A stretch of DNA of 64,000 nt from Novosphingobium malaysiense. GTDB taxonomy: Bacteria; Pseudomonadota; Alphaproteobacteria; Sphingomonadales; Sphingomonadaceae. Shown piece after piece: positions 26,502-35,430 of this stretch (position 1 is the first letter of the stretch; each line of letters begins with the position of its first letter). The notes beneath the pieces were generated by a model that did no database searches, was not told where the DNA came from, and saw nothing but the letters and a program-made list of their open reading frames with translations. Location of the stretch: NCBI RefSeq assembly GCF_000802225.1, contig NZ_JTDI01000005.1, forward strand, positions 372,001 to 436,000. Reading direction: 5' to 3'. The position numbers and the translations under genes were made by a program.

Positions 26502-27911
26502 ATGATCCCGTTTTCGACAGTGTCGCCGATCTCCGGAAGACCGGACTTCCTGTTCGGTGCGTATGAAGCCGACACCGTCGGCTATACAATGCAGGAATAC
26601 TTCGTTTCGGGAGAGGCAACGTCTTACGTTCTGCCGCAACGACACTTGCCCACCGACGGACGATGGGACGCCGTAGCCTTTGAAAACGCGTCGTTTACAA
26701 CAAGGGTGGTCGTCCTTGCGCCCGAAGACATCGAGCGGTTCAACGGTACCGTAATTGTCGAATGGCTCAACGTGACAGGCGGTACGGATTCTCCCGCCTT
26801 TTGGCTGATGGCGCACCGAGAAATAATGAGAGCAGGTTACGCCTATATGGCCGTCTCGGCGCAGGAGGCTGGCGTTGAAGGTGGCGGCGGCATTATGGGG
26901 CCGGATAATTCACTCAAGAGTACGAATCCGGGACGTTACAGCGACCTTGCTCATCCAGGTGATGCTTACGCTTTTGATATCTTTTCACAGGCAGGACGTC
27001 TGGCATTGTTGTCGGGGCCGAACGGGCTTCTGGGCAGGCTCAAGGCGAAACATGTCATTGGTGTGGGCGAATCACAGTCGGCAGCGTTCCTTTCCACCTA
27101 TATCAACGCTGTTGATCCCTTGGCGAAAGTTTATGACGGGTTTCTCGTTCATTCCAGATTTGGCGCCGTGGCCAGTATCCACGGCGAAATGGATCTTGCC
27201 CAAGACGAAACGTCGGCGAACGCGATCCAATTCCGTCCTGATTTGCGGGTGCCCGTCATGAACTACATCACGGAAGGAGATCTTCTCGGGTTTCCCGGCG
27301 TAATGGGCTATTTTGCCGCGAGACAGCCCGACAGTGAAATGCTGCGGACCTGGGAAGTGGCCGGAGCTTCGCATGCAGACAATTACACGATCGCGGTGTC
27401 CTTTCTGGATAGTGGCAAGGCTTCTATCGATCAGCTCGCGGCTGCATACGCGCCGATGTCTAGCATTATGGGCTTGCCGGTTGAGTCACCGATCAATTTT
27501 GGGCCCCAGCATCATTACACGGTTCAAGCAGCGCTTTCTGCACTCAGCAACTGGGTTTCCGAAGGAGTGCCCCCCTCCAGTGCGCCCCGGATTAAACTGG
27601 AGAAATCCGAAGCGAAGTTGTCGGTCGATGCAAATGGCATCGCGGAAGGCGGCGTTCGTACGCCGTGGATCGATGTGCCGACCGCTCGCCTTGCCGGGGA
27701 GGGCAATTCGGGCAGTCTCATGACGGCCATTTTTGGTTCATCTGAAATGTTTTCAAATGAACACCTGCGGTGCCTCTATCCGATGGGTAAACCCCAATAT
27801 CTGCGGTCTTTTGAAACCAGCCTCGATTCGTCGATTGCGTGTGGCCATATATTGGCGGCTGATCGTGAAGAGATTTTGGAATTGGCTGAACTGATGTATT
27901 CTCAGGAATAG
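26502..27911 (+). CDS. alpha/beta hydrolase domain-containing protein (Abhydrolase_10-like)
   Basis: A 469-residue protein. ATG 26502 is preceded by GGGAG. The family pattern is visible: VVVLAPEDIERFNGTVIVEWLNVTGG, where the oxyanion region is followed by WLMAHREIMRAGYAYMAVSAQ, and LKAKHVIGVGESQSAAFLSTYINA with the nucleophile Ser in GESQS. The late motif GASHADNY carries the catalytic His. Members are uncharacterised serine hydrolases found in Sphingomonadales and actinobacterial catabolic clusters. The reaction is probably ester or lactone hydrolysis. No signal peptide is seen. It converges on the malonyl-CoA decarboxylase gene, and an AT-rich element lies upstream. Confidence 0.82.
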   Translation: MIPFSTVSPISGRPDFLFGAYEADTVGYTMQEYFVSGEATSYVLPQRHLPTDGRWDAVAFENASFTTRVVVLAPEDIERFNGTVIVEWLNVTGGTDSPAFWLMAHREIMRAGYAYMAVSAQEAGVEGGGGIMGPDNSLKSTNPGRYSDLAHPGDAYAFDIFSQAGRLALLSGPNGLLGRLKAKHVIGVGESQSAAFLSTYINAVDPLAKVYDGFLVHSRFGAVASIHGEMDLAQDETSANAIQFRPDLRVPVMNYITEGDLLGFPGVMGYFAARQPDSEMLRTWEVAGASHADNYTIAVSFLDSGKASIDQLAAAYAPMSSIMGLPVESPINFGPQHHYTVQAALSALSNWVSEGVPPSSAPRIKLEKSEAKLSVDANGIAEGGVRTPWIDVPTARLAGEGNSGSLMTAIFGSSEMFSNEHLRCLYPMGKPQYLRSFETSLDSSIACGHILAADREEILELAELMYSQE

Positions 27912-28082
27912 AGTATGTGCTGGCCAATGCCACGACAGGGTATGCGAAATGTTATCCTGCAACATTCATCGTGCGGCATTTCAATGACTTGAGGGCCATA
28001 TTGGCAAACTTGCTCCGGGAGGCCACAGGGGGCACTAGACCCCGGGGGGCGGGAGGCCCCTATGAAATCGGGCTGGTTGTAT

Positions 28083-29387
28083 TCAGGCGGGCAAGATTGC
28101 CGATGCAGCAAGGTCCTTTACCGTCTTTGACGCCATGACTTGCTTGAGTTCAGAGAGGGCGAACAGGTTCGCTTCGATCTTGTCCAGGTCGTACAGGTAA
28201 TTCACCATGACGCCGTGCGACTGCCGCAGGCCGTTCTCCGAGAGGTCGGCACTGGTATTGATGGCCTCCAGCCTGGCACCGTTTCCAAGGTGAAAGCGGC
28301 CCACAGGGTCGAGGACCATGCCTTTGGGATTTCGAGCCGTTGTGAGGTAATGGGCTGCAAGCTTGGCCAATTCACTTTCAGAGGGAATGACGGCGCCCTT
28401 GCCGGTCATGCTTTCAAGCCAACGCGCGAAACCTGGAACCGGCGACAAAGTTGCAAAGCGCTTGAGTTGAGGAAGTTCCGCACGCAGCAATTCCACGACG
28501 CGCTTTATAAGATAATTACCAAATGGAATGCCGCGAAGGCCATCCTGACAGTTGGAAATCGAATAAAAGATAGCGCATTCGGCTTCGTGAGGCCATAAAA
28601 TTTCTCGCTCGCTGGCAGTCACCGTATCGATTGATCGGGGTATTTCTCTGGTTAGAGCGACTTCGACGAAGATTAACGGGTCATTCTTCATCTGCGGATG
28701 AAAAAAGCCATAACAGCGCCGGTCTGCAGGCTGGACGCGGCGGCGCAATTCATCCCAGCCGTGGATCGCATGGACTGCCTCGTAGCGAATAATTCGTTCG
28801 AGAAGTTCGCCTGGGGAATCCCAGCGTATAGCCCTTAATTCGAGCAGTCCGACATTGAACCAGGCAGTGAATGCATCTTCAAAGGCATCGTCGAGTGCCC
28901 GCATCCCGGGGGTAGGCCCCTTGGCGGCGAGTACATCCTCACGCATCCTGAGCAGTCTGCTGGTGCCCGAGGGGCCGAGGTTCATGCGCCGGATGAGGCG
29001 GGAAAGTGGGGATTCGATGGCTTCCTCAAGGGCAATGGCATCGACTTCACACCGGCTGGCCTGCCATTTGGCAAAGGCTGCCTCTATGGCCTTGCTGTCC
29101 CGTTCGAAATGTTGCGGCAATTGCTCGAGGAAGGCTTGGCGCGCGTCCTTCGGGGTGGCATCATACAGATCGAGCAGTGCCGATGCGAGTGCTGGGCCCG
29201 AGGCCTCACCCCGCAGCGAAAGCAGCGTCTTGGCAAGGTCGAGCAGGTCGTCCTCGTCTTGCTGGCTCGTTGCTGCGATGCCTAACCGTGCGAGCAAGCG
29301 CTGCAGGCGTGCACGCATGGTCTTTTCGAGTGATTTTACAGGCTGGGTTTCGCCTGGCGCGGCGGGGCGAGTAATTACAAGGTTCAT
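28083..29387 (-). CDS. malonyl-CoA decarboxylase
   Basis: A 434-residue cytoplasmic enzyme that converts malonyl-CoA to acetyl-CoA and CO2. ATG 29387 has AAAGGG upstream. The N-terminal ~150 residues form the helical oligomerisation domain. The catalytic domain shows WPHEAECAIFYSISNCQDGLRGIPFG, with the family Ser, and QSHGVMVNYLYDLDKIE, with the catalytic His of the HGV.VNY motif. Length and motifs match the family closely. It stands alone on the minus strand next to a sulfotransferase. In a degradation cluster it would recycle malonyl-CoA released from a side chain or ring, or handle malonate activated by the acyl-CoA ligase at 41305 (inference). Confidence 0.93.
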   Translation of the reverse strand: MNLVITRPAAPGETQPVKSLEKTMRARLQRLLARLGIAATSQQDEDDLLDLAKTLLSLRGEASGPALASALLDLYDATPKDARQAFLEQLPQHFERDSKAIEAAFAKWQASRCEVDAIALEEAIESPLSRLIRRMNLGPSGTSRLLRMREDVLAAKGPTPGMRALDDAFEDAFTAWFNVGLLELRAIRWDSPGELLERIIRYEAVHAIHGWDELRRRVQPADRRCYGFFHPQMKNDPLIFVEVALTREIPRSIDTVTASEREILWPHEAECAIFYSISNCQDGLRGIPFGNYLIKRVVELLRAELPQLKRFATLSPVPGFARWLESMTGKGAVIPSESELAKLAAHYLTTARNPKGMVLDPVGRFHLGNGARLEAINTSADLSENGLRQSHGVMVNYLYDLDKIEANLFALSELKQVMASKTVKDLAASAILPA

Positions 29388-29435
29388 CCGAAGCCCTTTG
29401 AACTGACCGCCCGAGGATAGCACTGCTTCGCCAAA

Positions 29436-29466
29436 AAATTAAAACGAAAATAAAATAAAATTTCAT
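29436..29466. promoter_or_regulatory. AT-rich element upstream of malonyl-CoA decarboxylase
   Basis: The core AAAATAAAATTTCATG is close to AAAATAAAATTCAATA at 42886-42900 and to the reverse complement of the element at 36383-36400. It lies about 50 bases before the decarboxylase start. Confidence 0.35.
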
Positions 29467-29623
29467 GCGCGCGAGTCGGGGCTTCGCGCGCCAGTCTGTT
29501 GGGGGCGAGGCATGTGCCGTGCGCAATTTCCAGGCGGGCACTGGACGCAGGCCGATGAGCTTTCAGCAACGAGGGTGAAGAAGACACCAAGGGATATGCA
29601 GCGGCATGAGGCCCCCGTTGTTT

Positions 29624-30802
29624 TCAGCACTCGAGTTCGATGCCGAAATGATCCGTATAGAAGCGGAACATTTCGCGCACCTCTTCAATGGTCAGCCCCA
29701 TTTCGCGGATGTCGTAGAGGTGCTGCCCGTGCTGGCCCTTACGGTTGCCGGCAATGTGCGCCTTCATTGCATCGCACGCTTCTTGCGTAAATTCGATGTC
29801 GAATTTCTGATAGATTTTAGCGACTTGATCCAATGGGTTTCGTTCCAGATCCTTGTAGCTAATATCGGTAAAATGTCTTTCGGCAGCGGGATTCTTGCGG
29901 CGCTCTATCATCTTTCTGAGCATTCCGGCGGTCCCATGCAACATCGCCAGTGCCATTTCGCGGGGCAGTTCAGGGGGCGGGTTTCCGAACTGGGCGCGAT
30001 GAGCCATCAGCATGCTCTTTGACGATGCGAAGGCTTTGACCGGGTCCCGGTGATTGACCACGACACAGGCATCGGGAAATTCACCGAACAGGTAGTCAAG
30101 CATACCGAGGTGGGGCGGGCCTTTGACGACCCACTGGCTCCTTTTCTGGCCAAACTGTATTGCCTGCATGACCTTTCGCTGGATGCGATAGGCAGGCGCG
30201 CGGTCGGCGGTTTCGAGCCACCTGCCGAAAGAGGGAACGTTGAGAAAGAAGGGGAGCGTTACACCGCGGAACGACATTTCCTGGATGAAGGTGTCCTCGG
30301 ACGCGTTCGTGGCGGTGTAGTCGTGCGTTCGGCGCACATCAGGATCCTGCCATCCTTCCTGCTCGATGCAGCGCTCGGCTGCGGCGATCTGAGGGGCATG
30401 ATCGACGTCTGCCAGACCTGGGGGCGGGGACGGCATCCACACTTGCCAGTGCAGCGGGGCAAGATTGCGAGGATCGCAAGCAAGCAGGGCATTGAGGTAG
30501 GAGGTGCCTGATCGGGCTTGTCCGGTTACGATGATCGGCCTTTCGATGGCCTCATGTTCGATGGCGGGATATTTCTTGCGGTCGTCGATCAGGCGGAGCC
30601 GTGCGACCAGCGTCTTCATGACATGACTGCGGATGCGCTTCAGTCCTTCAGGCGCAAGCTCGGCTTCGCTGTTCAGCGACAACGCAAACCGTGTGAATGC
30701 CTCCTCAAAGCCGTCGTCCCCCCAATCGGACGCTTCTGCTATCCGCTGTGCCTGTGCCATGAATGGCACCTGGTCAATATTGGGCCGCAAATCGACTGGC
30801 AC
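29624..30802 (-). CDS. sulfotransferase-family protein
   Basis: A 392-residue protein from GTG 30802 with GGAG upstream. The PAPS 5'-phosphosulfate loop is IIVTGQARSGTSYLNALL (residues ~91-108), and the 3'-phosphate motif is VVVNHRDPVKAFASSKSM (~residue 245). Catalytic-region motifs fit the large bacterial Sulfotransfer_3-type family, in which sulfonate is moved from PAPS to an alcohol. Many such proteins of ~390 residues occur in Sphingomonadales and mycobacterial lipid or steroid clusters with unknown acceptors. A sulfatase lies nearby, so the cluster holds both directions of sulfate-ester chemistry. Confidence 0.85.
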   Translation of the reverse strand: MPVDLRPNIDQVPFMAQAQRIAEASDWGDDGFEEAFTRFALSLNSEAELAPEGLKRIRSHVMKTLVARLRLIDDRKKYPAIEHEAIERPIIVTGQARSGTSYLNALLACDPRNLAPLHWQVWMPSPPPGLADVDHAPQIAAAERCIEQEGWQDPDVRRTHDYTATNASEDTFIQEMSFRGVTLPFFLNVPSFGRWLETADRAPAYRIQRKVMQAIQFGQKRSQWVVKGPPHLGMLDYLFGEFPDACVVVNHRDPVKAFASSKSMLMAHRAQFGNPPPELPREMALAMLHGTAGMLRKMIERRKNPAAERHFTDISYKDLERNPLDQVAKIYQKFDIEFTQEACDAMKAHIAGNRKGQHGQHLYDIREMGLTIEEVREMFRFYTDHFGIELEC

Positions 30803-30903
30803 TACGCTCTCCGTGTATTTTGTTCCTTGCTGCAGAGAGCGGCGAGCCGCTCTCGGTCATGCATATGCCGTGCGCATTTTGGGTTTGGTGTGTCGAATAA
30901 ATT

Positions 30904-30921
30904 TAAATAGAATTCAATTGA
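30904..30921. promoter_or_regulatory. AT-rich element TAAATAGAATTCAATTGA
   Basis: It matches the 18-bp palindrome at 23741 at most positions (TAAxTxGAATTCAAxTxA). With its flank ATTTAAAT it also resembles the reverse complement of the element at 46772. It lies about 100 bases upstream of the sulfotransferase GTG. Confidence 0.5.
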
Positions 30922-31087
30922 TATTTCTTGTCTGGCAGGCGTGAGGCAATCCCGGCTAGAGCCTGTTGAGGGCGGTGGCTCGACGGAGCGAAGCAGCCGC
31001 CAGGACCGTTTAAACGTTTGTGCCGACCCCACCAGCGCGAGCGGAATCCACGCAATCCGCTTGACTGGCAGGTTTCAGTCGTGATTA

Positions 31088-31103
31088 TTGAAATGAAATT
31101 CAA
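31088..31103. promoter_or_regulatory. element TTGAAATGAAATTCAA
   Basis: An inverted repeat TTGAA-N6-TTCAA ending 44 bases before the MFS start. The same 16 bases occur exactly at 59595-59610 in another divergent promoter region. Confidence 0.6.
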
Positions 31104-31147
31104 ATTCAGAAATATCGAATGACCAGCAATTCACGATATGTGCGTCC

Positions 31148-32800
31148 ATGAGTGCGCGGGTTAGACTTTCCGATCCTCTCCGGCGGAGTCCGGCGTTTCG
31201 CAGTCTTTGGGCTGCTGGCCTCTTGGCCAATCTCGGGCAGTTGATCCAGAACGTAGGCGCGGCGTGGGAAATGACGCGTCTCACGGATTCGATCGAGATG
31301 GTGGCTCTCGTCCAGAGCGCGGGCATGCTTCCCATGATGCTGTTGACGCTCCCGTCCGGAGCCTTGGCGGACATGGTGGACAAGCGAAAAGTGGCGCTTT
31401 TCGGTCTCTCATTTGCCTGTCTTTGCGCCGCATCGCTTACGATTGCGATCATCGCCGGGGTTGGCAGCCCGGCGCTGCTCCTTGGTTCTTGCGTTTTGAT
31501 CGGAACAGGTGTTGCCCTGTATGCGCCGGCGATGCAGTCGTCGGTGCCAGAGCAGGTTGAGTCCGCGCACCTTCCCTCAGCGATTGCGCTCAACTCGATC
31601 AGTTACAACATTGCACGCAGTCTAGGGCCTGCGCTGGGCGGTCTCCTCCTCGCGGCATTTGGAGCCGCTGCGGCGTTCGGCAGCAATGCCCTGCTTTACC
31701 TACCGATGATCCTTGCTGCTGTTCTCTGGAAGCGGCCAGTCAAGCCCTCGCGGTTGCCGCCGGAGACAATGTGGCGGGCTGTGATTTCCGGCATGCGGTA
31801 CGCGCTCCATTCACCCCCCATCCGTTCTTCCCTCGTCAGGACCTTTTGCGCCGGGTGTGCCGGTTCTTCGGTCATGGCCCTGCTGCCGTTGGTGGCCAAG
31901 GATCTGCTGGGCGGTGAGTCCTTCATCTATGGTCTCTTGCTGGGCTCGTATGGCGTGGGCGCGATCATAGGCGCATTCTTTGTCGAGCGGGTGCGCTCCG
32001 GCCAGTCTACCGAGACCGCGATACGCGGTCTGCTCGCGGCAGCCGGCGTCGCGGTGGTCGTGCTGGCAACTTCGCGGCTGCTGTTCCTGAGCTGTTGCGC
32101 GCTCGCTGCGTTCGGTGCCGCTTGGATGCTGACCAATTCGTTGAGCAGTGTCTGCATACAACTTTCCGCGCCGCGTTGGGTCGCGGCGCGCGCTGTCAGC
32201 ACTTACACGTGTTCAGTGACGGCAGGCATGACTCTCGGGGCGGCCTTCTGGGGAAAAGTCGCCAGCCATCTTGGCCTGCGGGAGGCACTGCTTTGTTCGG
32301 CATTCGCTATCGGTGTCTGCATTCTTATTGGTCTTGGGCTGCGGATGCCCGATGTCTTCGTGCCTGCGCAGGATAGTCATAGTCCCTCTGACCTTCCCGA
32401 AATCGAGTTGGCCGTCACCGAGCGTTCCGGGCCCGTGGTGATCGAAATCGACTACCGGGTGGCCACGGACAACGCGCGCAGCTTCTACAATGCGATGACA
32501 GCCGTTCGTTCGGCAAGAATGCGCAGTGGAGCCTTCGGCTGGTCGCTCGCGCGTCATCTTGCAGATCGGGAATTGTGGACAGAGCGATACCACTGCCCGA
32601 CCTGGGGCGATTATTTGCGGCAACGTAGCCGGCTGACGGAAGAAGATATCGTGGCGCAACAGAAGGTGGAGGGGTTCGTAATCGACGATGTCCCGGGCTT
32701 GCGCGTGCGCCGGATGCTTGAGCGTCCGTTGGGCTCGGTCCGGCAGGATGCCGAAACGCCGGACACAATGGACGGCGAAGTCGCGTTGATCACGCCATAA
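31148..32800 (+). CDS. MFS transporter with C-terminal monooxygenase-like (ABM) domain
   Basis: A 550-residue protein of the MFS_3 / transmembrane-secretion-effector type. Residues ~1-400 carry about twelve membrane segments, with the family loop SGALADMVDKRKV and NSISYNIARSLGPALGG. After ~residue 420 comes a soluble tail (VVIEIDYRVATDNARSFY, then RSGAFGWSLARHLADRELWTERYHCPTW) with a ferredoxin-like antibiotic-biosynthesis-monooxygenase pattern. This fusion is known for the family, but the role of the tail is unclear. It probably exports or imports a small molecule of the pathway. It diverges from the sulfotransferase and has an AT-rich palindrome 44 bases upstream. Confidence 0.85.
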   Translation: MSARVRLSDPLRRSPAFRSLWAAGLLANLGQLIQNVGAAWEMTRLTDSIEMVALVQSAGMLPMMLLTLPSGALADMVDKRKVALFGLSFACLCAASLTIAIIAGVGSPALLLGSCVLIGTGVALYAPAMQSSVPEQVESAHLPSAIALNSISYNIARSLGPALGGLLLAAFGAAAAFGSNALLYLPMILAAVLWKRPVKPSRLPPETMWRAVISGMRYALHSPPIRSSLVRTFCAGCAGSSVMALLPLVAKDLLGGESFIYGLLLGSYGVGAIIGAFFVERVRSGQSTETAIRGLLAAAGVAVVVLATSRLLFLSCCALAAFGAAWMLTNSLSSVCIQLSAPRWVAARAVSTYTCSVTAGMTLGAAFWGKVASHLGLREALLCSAFAIGVCILIGLGLRMPDVFVPAQDSHSPSDLPEIELAVTERSGPVVIEIDYRVATDNARSFYNAMTAVRSARMRSGAFGWSLARHLADRELWTERYHCPTWGDYLRQRSRLTEEDIVAQQKVEGFVIDDVPGLRVRRMLERPLGSVRQDAETPDTMDGEVALITP

Positions 32801-33057
32801 GATGTAAGCGGTATGACCCTTTTCGGATACTATTGCAGCGCCTGTCTGCGTTGCACTTTCGTCAAGTGGGAACATTTTACAGGGATTACGTCACGACTTG
32901 CTGATTGAATGCTTGCTGGTTTGTTTAGTTTAAAAAAAAATTAAAGAAATGTGGCGAATGCGGTGCAGGCAAATGCCGGAATGCAGGCTTCGGGCGCCAA
33001 TGGGCGCAGGCTTGCACGGCGACGACGTCGAACAGGCTACTGGATCGGGAGTTGGGA

Positions 33058-34698
33058 ATGGGTGATGTTCTGGATGCCGACTATGTCGTGGTTGGGGGCG
33101 GGTCGGCAGGTTGCGTTCTTGCCAACCGGCTCAGCGAAGACGGCCGTTCGAAGGTGATCCTGCTTGAGGCGGGCGGCGACGACCGGCTTCTGCACAATCC
33201 GCAACAGCTGATATCGAACATCATGATCACGGTGCCGATCGGCTATGCCAAGACCATCCAGGACCCCAGCGTCAACTGGATGTACAAGACAGAGCCGGAT
33301 GCGGGCATCGGCGGCCGGTCAGTGACCTGGTCGAAAGGAAAGGTCCTTGGAGGCTCCTCGTCCATAAACGGGATGCTATATGTGCGCGGTCAGCGCGAGG
33401 ATTACGACGGATGGCGGGATGCGGGCTGCCCTGGATGGGGATGGGACGATGTGCTTCCCTATTTTCGCAAGTCGCAGAATCAGGAAGCCGGTGAGGATGA
33501 ACTCAACGGCGTGGGCGGACCCTTGAACGTCTCGGAAAGCACGATGCGGCATCCGGTCGCCGAAGCAGTAGTCGAGGCCTGCCGCGCTGTGGGCCTGCCG
33601 GAACGCGACCTCAACGGGCCGGAGCAGGAAGGCGTATCCTGGTTTCAGCTCACGATTCGCAACGGGCGCCGCTGTTCCGCGTCGGTTGCCTATCTGCATC
33701 CGGCCATGCACCGGCCCAACCTGATGGTCATCTCAAACGCTCTGGCTTCGCGGATCATGTTCGAAGAAGGCCGGGCAGTAGGGGTGGAATACTGGCAAGG
33801 TAACGCTCGCAAGGTCATCAGGGCGAGAGCGGAGATAGTCCTGGCTGCAGGTTCGATCGCATCGCCCCAAATTCTCCAGCTTTCAGGTATCGGGCCCGGC
33901 TCCCTTCTTGCCGGTCAGGGCATCGACGTAATCTCCGACCAGCCCGGCATAGGAGAGAATCTACAGGACCATTACGTTGTTGCGCAAAACTACCGTCTGC
34001 GTGCCGGGGTGCCGTCGATCAACGAGCTTACGCATGGCGTGCGGCTGTTGGGGCAGGGACTGGAGTATCTCGCTTCGCGGCGCGGGTTATTCGCCATGTC
34101 ATCCTCTCATGTCGCCGCTTTCTGCAAGTCGAGCCCGGAGTTGGCGACGCCTGACATACAGTTCCACATCCTGCCAGCGACGTCCAAGCGCAGCATGAAG
34201 GATAACATGAAGCTTGAGCTTGACCGCGATCCCGGATTGACGATCGCGCCTTGCCAGCTTCGACCGGAATCGCGGGGATGGGTCCGCATCAAGTCACAGG
34301 ACGTGCGCGATCATCCCGCGATCATGCCCAATTACCTTTCAGCCGAAACCGACCAGAAAGTGGTGGTGGAAGGATTGAAGTGGGGGCGCCGGATCGCAAG
34401 CCAGTCCCCGCTAAAAGAGCTTGTCGATTTCGAAATGATGCCTGGCGATGCCATTAATACCGACGATGAACTGTTGGCCCATGCACGCCGCGCCGGAAAT
34501 ACCATCTATCATCCCGTTGGAACATGCGAGATGGGGCAGGGGCCGGACAAACCAGTCGATGCGGAACTGCGGGTTCGCGGGGTGTCCGGGCTCAGGGTGG
34601 TAGATGCCAGCATCATGCCTCGCATCGTTTCCGGCAATACCAATGCGCCGACGATCATGATCGCGGAGAAGGCCAGCGACATCATTCGGGCGGGATGA
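33058..34698 (+). CDS. GMC-family FAD oxidoreductase (choline-dehydrogenase-like)
   Basis: A 546-residue flavoprotein from ATG 33058, with GGGAG at 33047-33051. The N-terminal FAD loop is DYVVVGGGSAGCVLANRLSE. GMC signature 1 is in GKVLGGSSSINGMLYVRG, and signature 2 is AGSIASPQILQLSGIG. The C-terminal catalytic region has TIYHPVGTCEMG with the active His and SGNTNAPTIMIAEKAS with the Asn. It oxidises an alcohol to an aldehyde or ketone. It differs from the gluconate-type GMC protein at 10753 in having no small subunit. It leads a same-strand run with the EthD-like and MBL-fold genes. Confidence 0.92.
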   Translation: MGDVLDADYVVVGGGSAGCVLANRLSEDGRSKVILLEAGGDDRLLHNPQQLISNIMITVPIGYAKTIQDPSVNWMYKTEPDAGIGGRSVTWSKGKVLGGSSSINGMLYVRGQREDYDGWRDAGCPGWGWDDVLPYFRKSQNQEAGEDELNGVGGPLNVSESTMRHPVAEAVVEACRAVGLPERDLNGPEQEGVSWFQLTIRNGRRCSASVAYLHPAMHRPNLMVISNALASRIMFEEGRAVGVEYWQGNARKVIRARAEIVLAAGSIASPQILQLSGIGPGSLLAGQGIDVISDQPGIGENLQDHYVVAQNYRLRAGVPSINELTHGVRLLGQGLEYLASRRGLFAMSSSHVAAFCKSSPELATPDIQFHILPATSKRSMKDNMKLELDRDPGLTIAPCQLRPESRGWVRIKSQDVRDHPAIMPNYLSAETDQKVVVEGLKWGRRIASQSPLKELVDFEMMPGDAINTDDELLAHARRAGNTIYHPVGTCEMGQGPDKPVDAELRVRGVSGLRVVDASIMPRIVSGNTNAPTIMIAEKASDIIRAG

Positions 34699-34758
34699 TG
34701 CCACCATGCCCTGCTTTCGCCGGATTTACTCTTCCGGTGTGCCGGGGTTGGCAAGGAA

Positions 34759-35430
34759 ATGGGAGAACGGAAGGTGGAGAAGGCAATATTCGCGTTCAAG
34801 CGACACCCATCGCGTGCGATGGCCGATTTCGAAGACTATTACGTCAACCGGCATGCGGCTCTTGGCCGCACCCTGTTGCGGTGTTCGTCAGGTTACAGGG
34901 TGAACATCACCCATGCTGAGAATGGGCCGGATGCCTATACCGAGCAGTGGCTTCACAAGGTGACAGATATTCTCGATCCGCTGACCGCGTATGGTTCGAT
35001 GGAGGATTTCGAGATGGTCCTTGCCGACGACCGGGATCTGTTCGCAGGTTTCGAACTCTACGTCGTCGAACGCGAAGAGGAGGTCGTTCCGGGGATCGCA
35101 CCGCCCTTCGTTCAGGGCGCGATGACACCGGGGGGCAAGACGATTTCGGCTTTCGCTGATGCAGTCGCACTCCCGCCAGTCCCGGCGGGAGCACGGAGGG
35201 TGATCGACAATCACGTATGCTGCAAGCTCGGGTTCACGGCTGCGGGCTTGATTGAGCGGAAAAGCTCGGAGGTCGCCGTGTTCCGCATGTGCTGGGCCGA
35301 GGATGGGGGCAGTATCGAAGGACCCGGTGCTGCCTTGGTCAACGAATACCGCCAGTTGGAAGAGCCAGCGCCGGGATGGCACCGGGTTTGCATCAGGGCT
35401 CCTGAATCGGATGCAGGAGCAGGGCAATGA
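34759..35430 (+). CDS. EthD-like ferredoxin-fold protein
   Basis: A 223-residue protein starting MGERKVEKAIFAFKRHPSRA. The segment HPSRAMADFEDYYVNRHAALGRTLLR fits the EthD/ABM dimeric alpha-beta barrel pattern (strand, helix with xxxYxxxxHaxL). The length suggests two such units: the second half (~120-223) carries another strand-helix pattern, VIDNHVCCKLGFTAA. EthD proteins support P450-type oxidation of ethers, and others are isomerases or cyclases without cofactor. Its stop overlaps the start of the MBL-fold hydrolase in ATGA. Function here unknown. Confidence 0.6.
   Translation: MGERKVEKAIFAFKRHPSRAMADFEDYYVNRHAALGRTLLRCSSGYRVNITHAENGPDAYTEQWLHKVTDILDPLTAYGSMEDFEMVLADDRDLFAGFELYVVEREEEVVPGIAPPFVQGAMTPGGKTISAFADAVALPPVPAGARRVIDNHVCCKLGFTAAGLIERKSSEVAVFRMCWAEDGGSIEGPGAALVNEYRQLEEPAPGWHRVCIRAPESDAGAGQ

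Larger units (their letters stand above)
30803..31147. other. divergent promoter region with two AT-rich operators
   Basis: 345 bases lie between the sulfotransferase and MFS starts without a gene. Two AT-rich palindromic elements, listed separately, flank a GC-richer middle. Nothing else is recognised. Confidence 0.5.
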
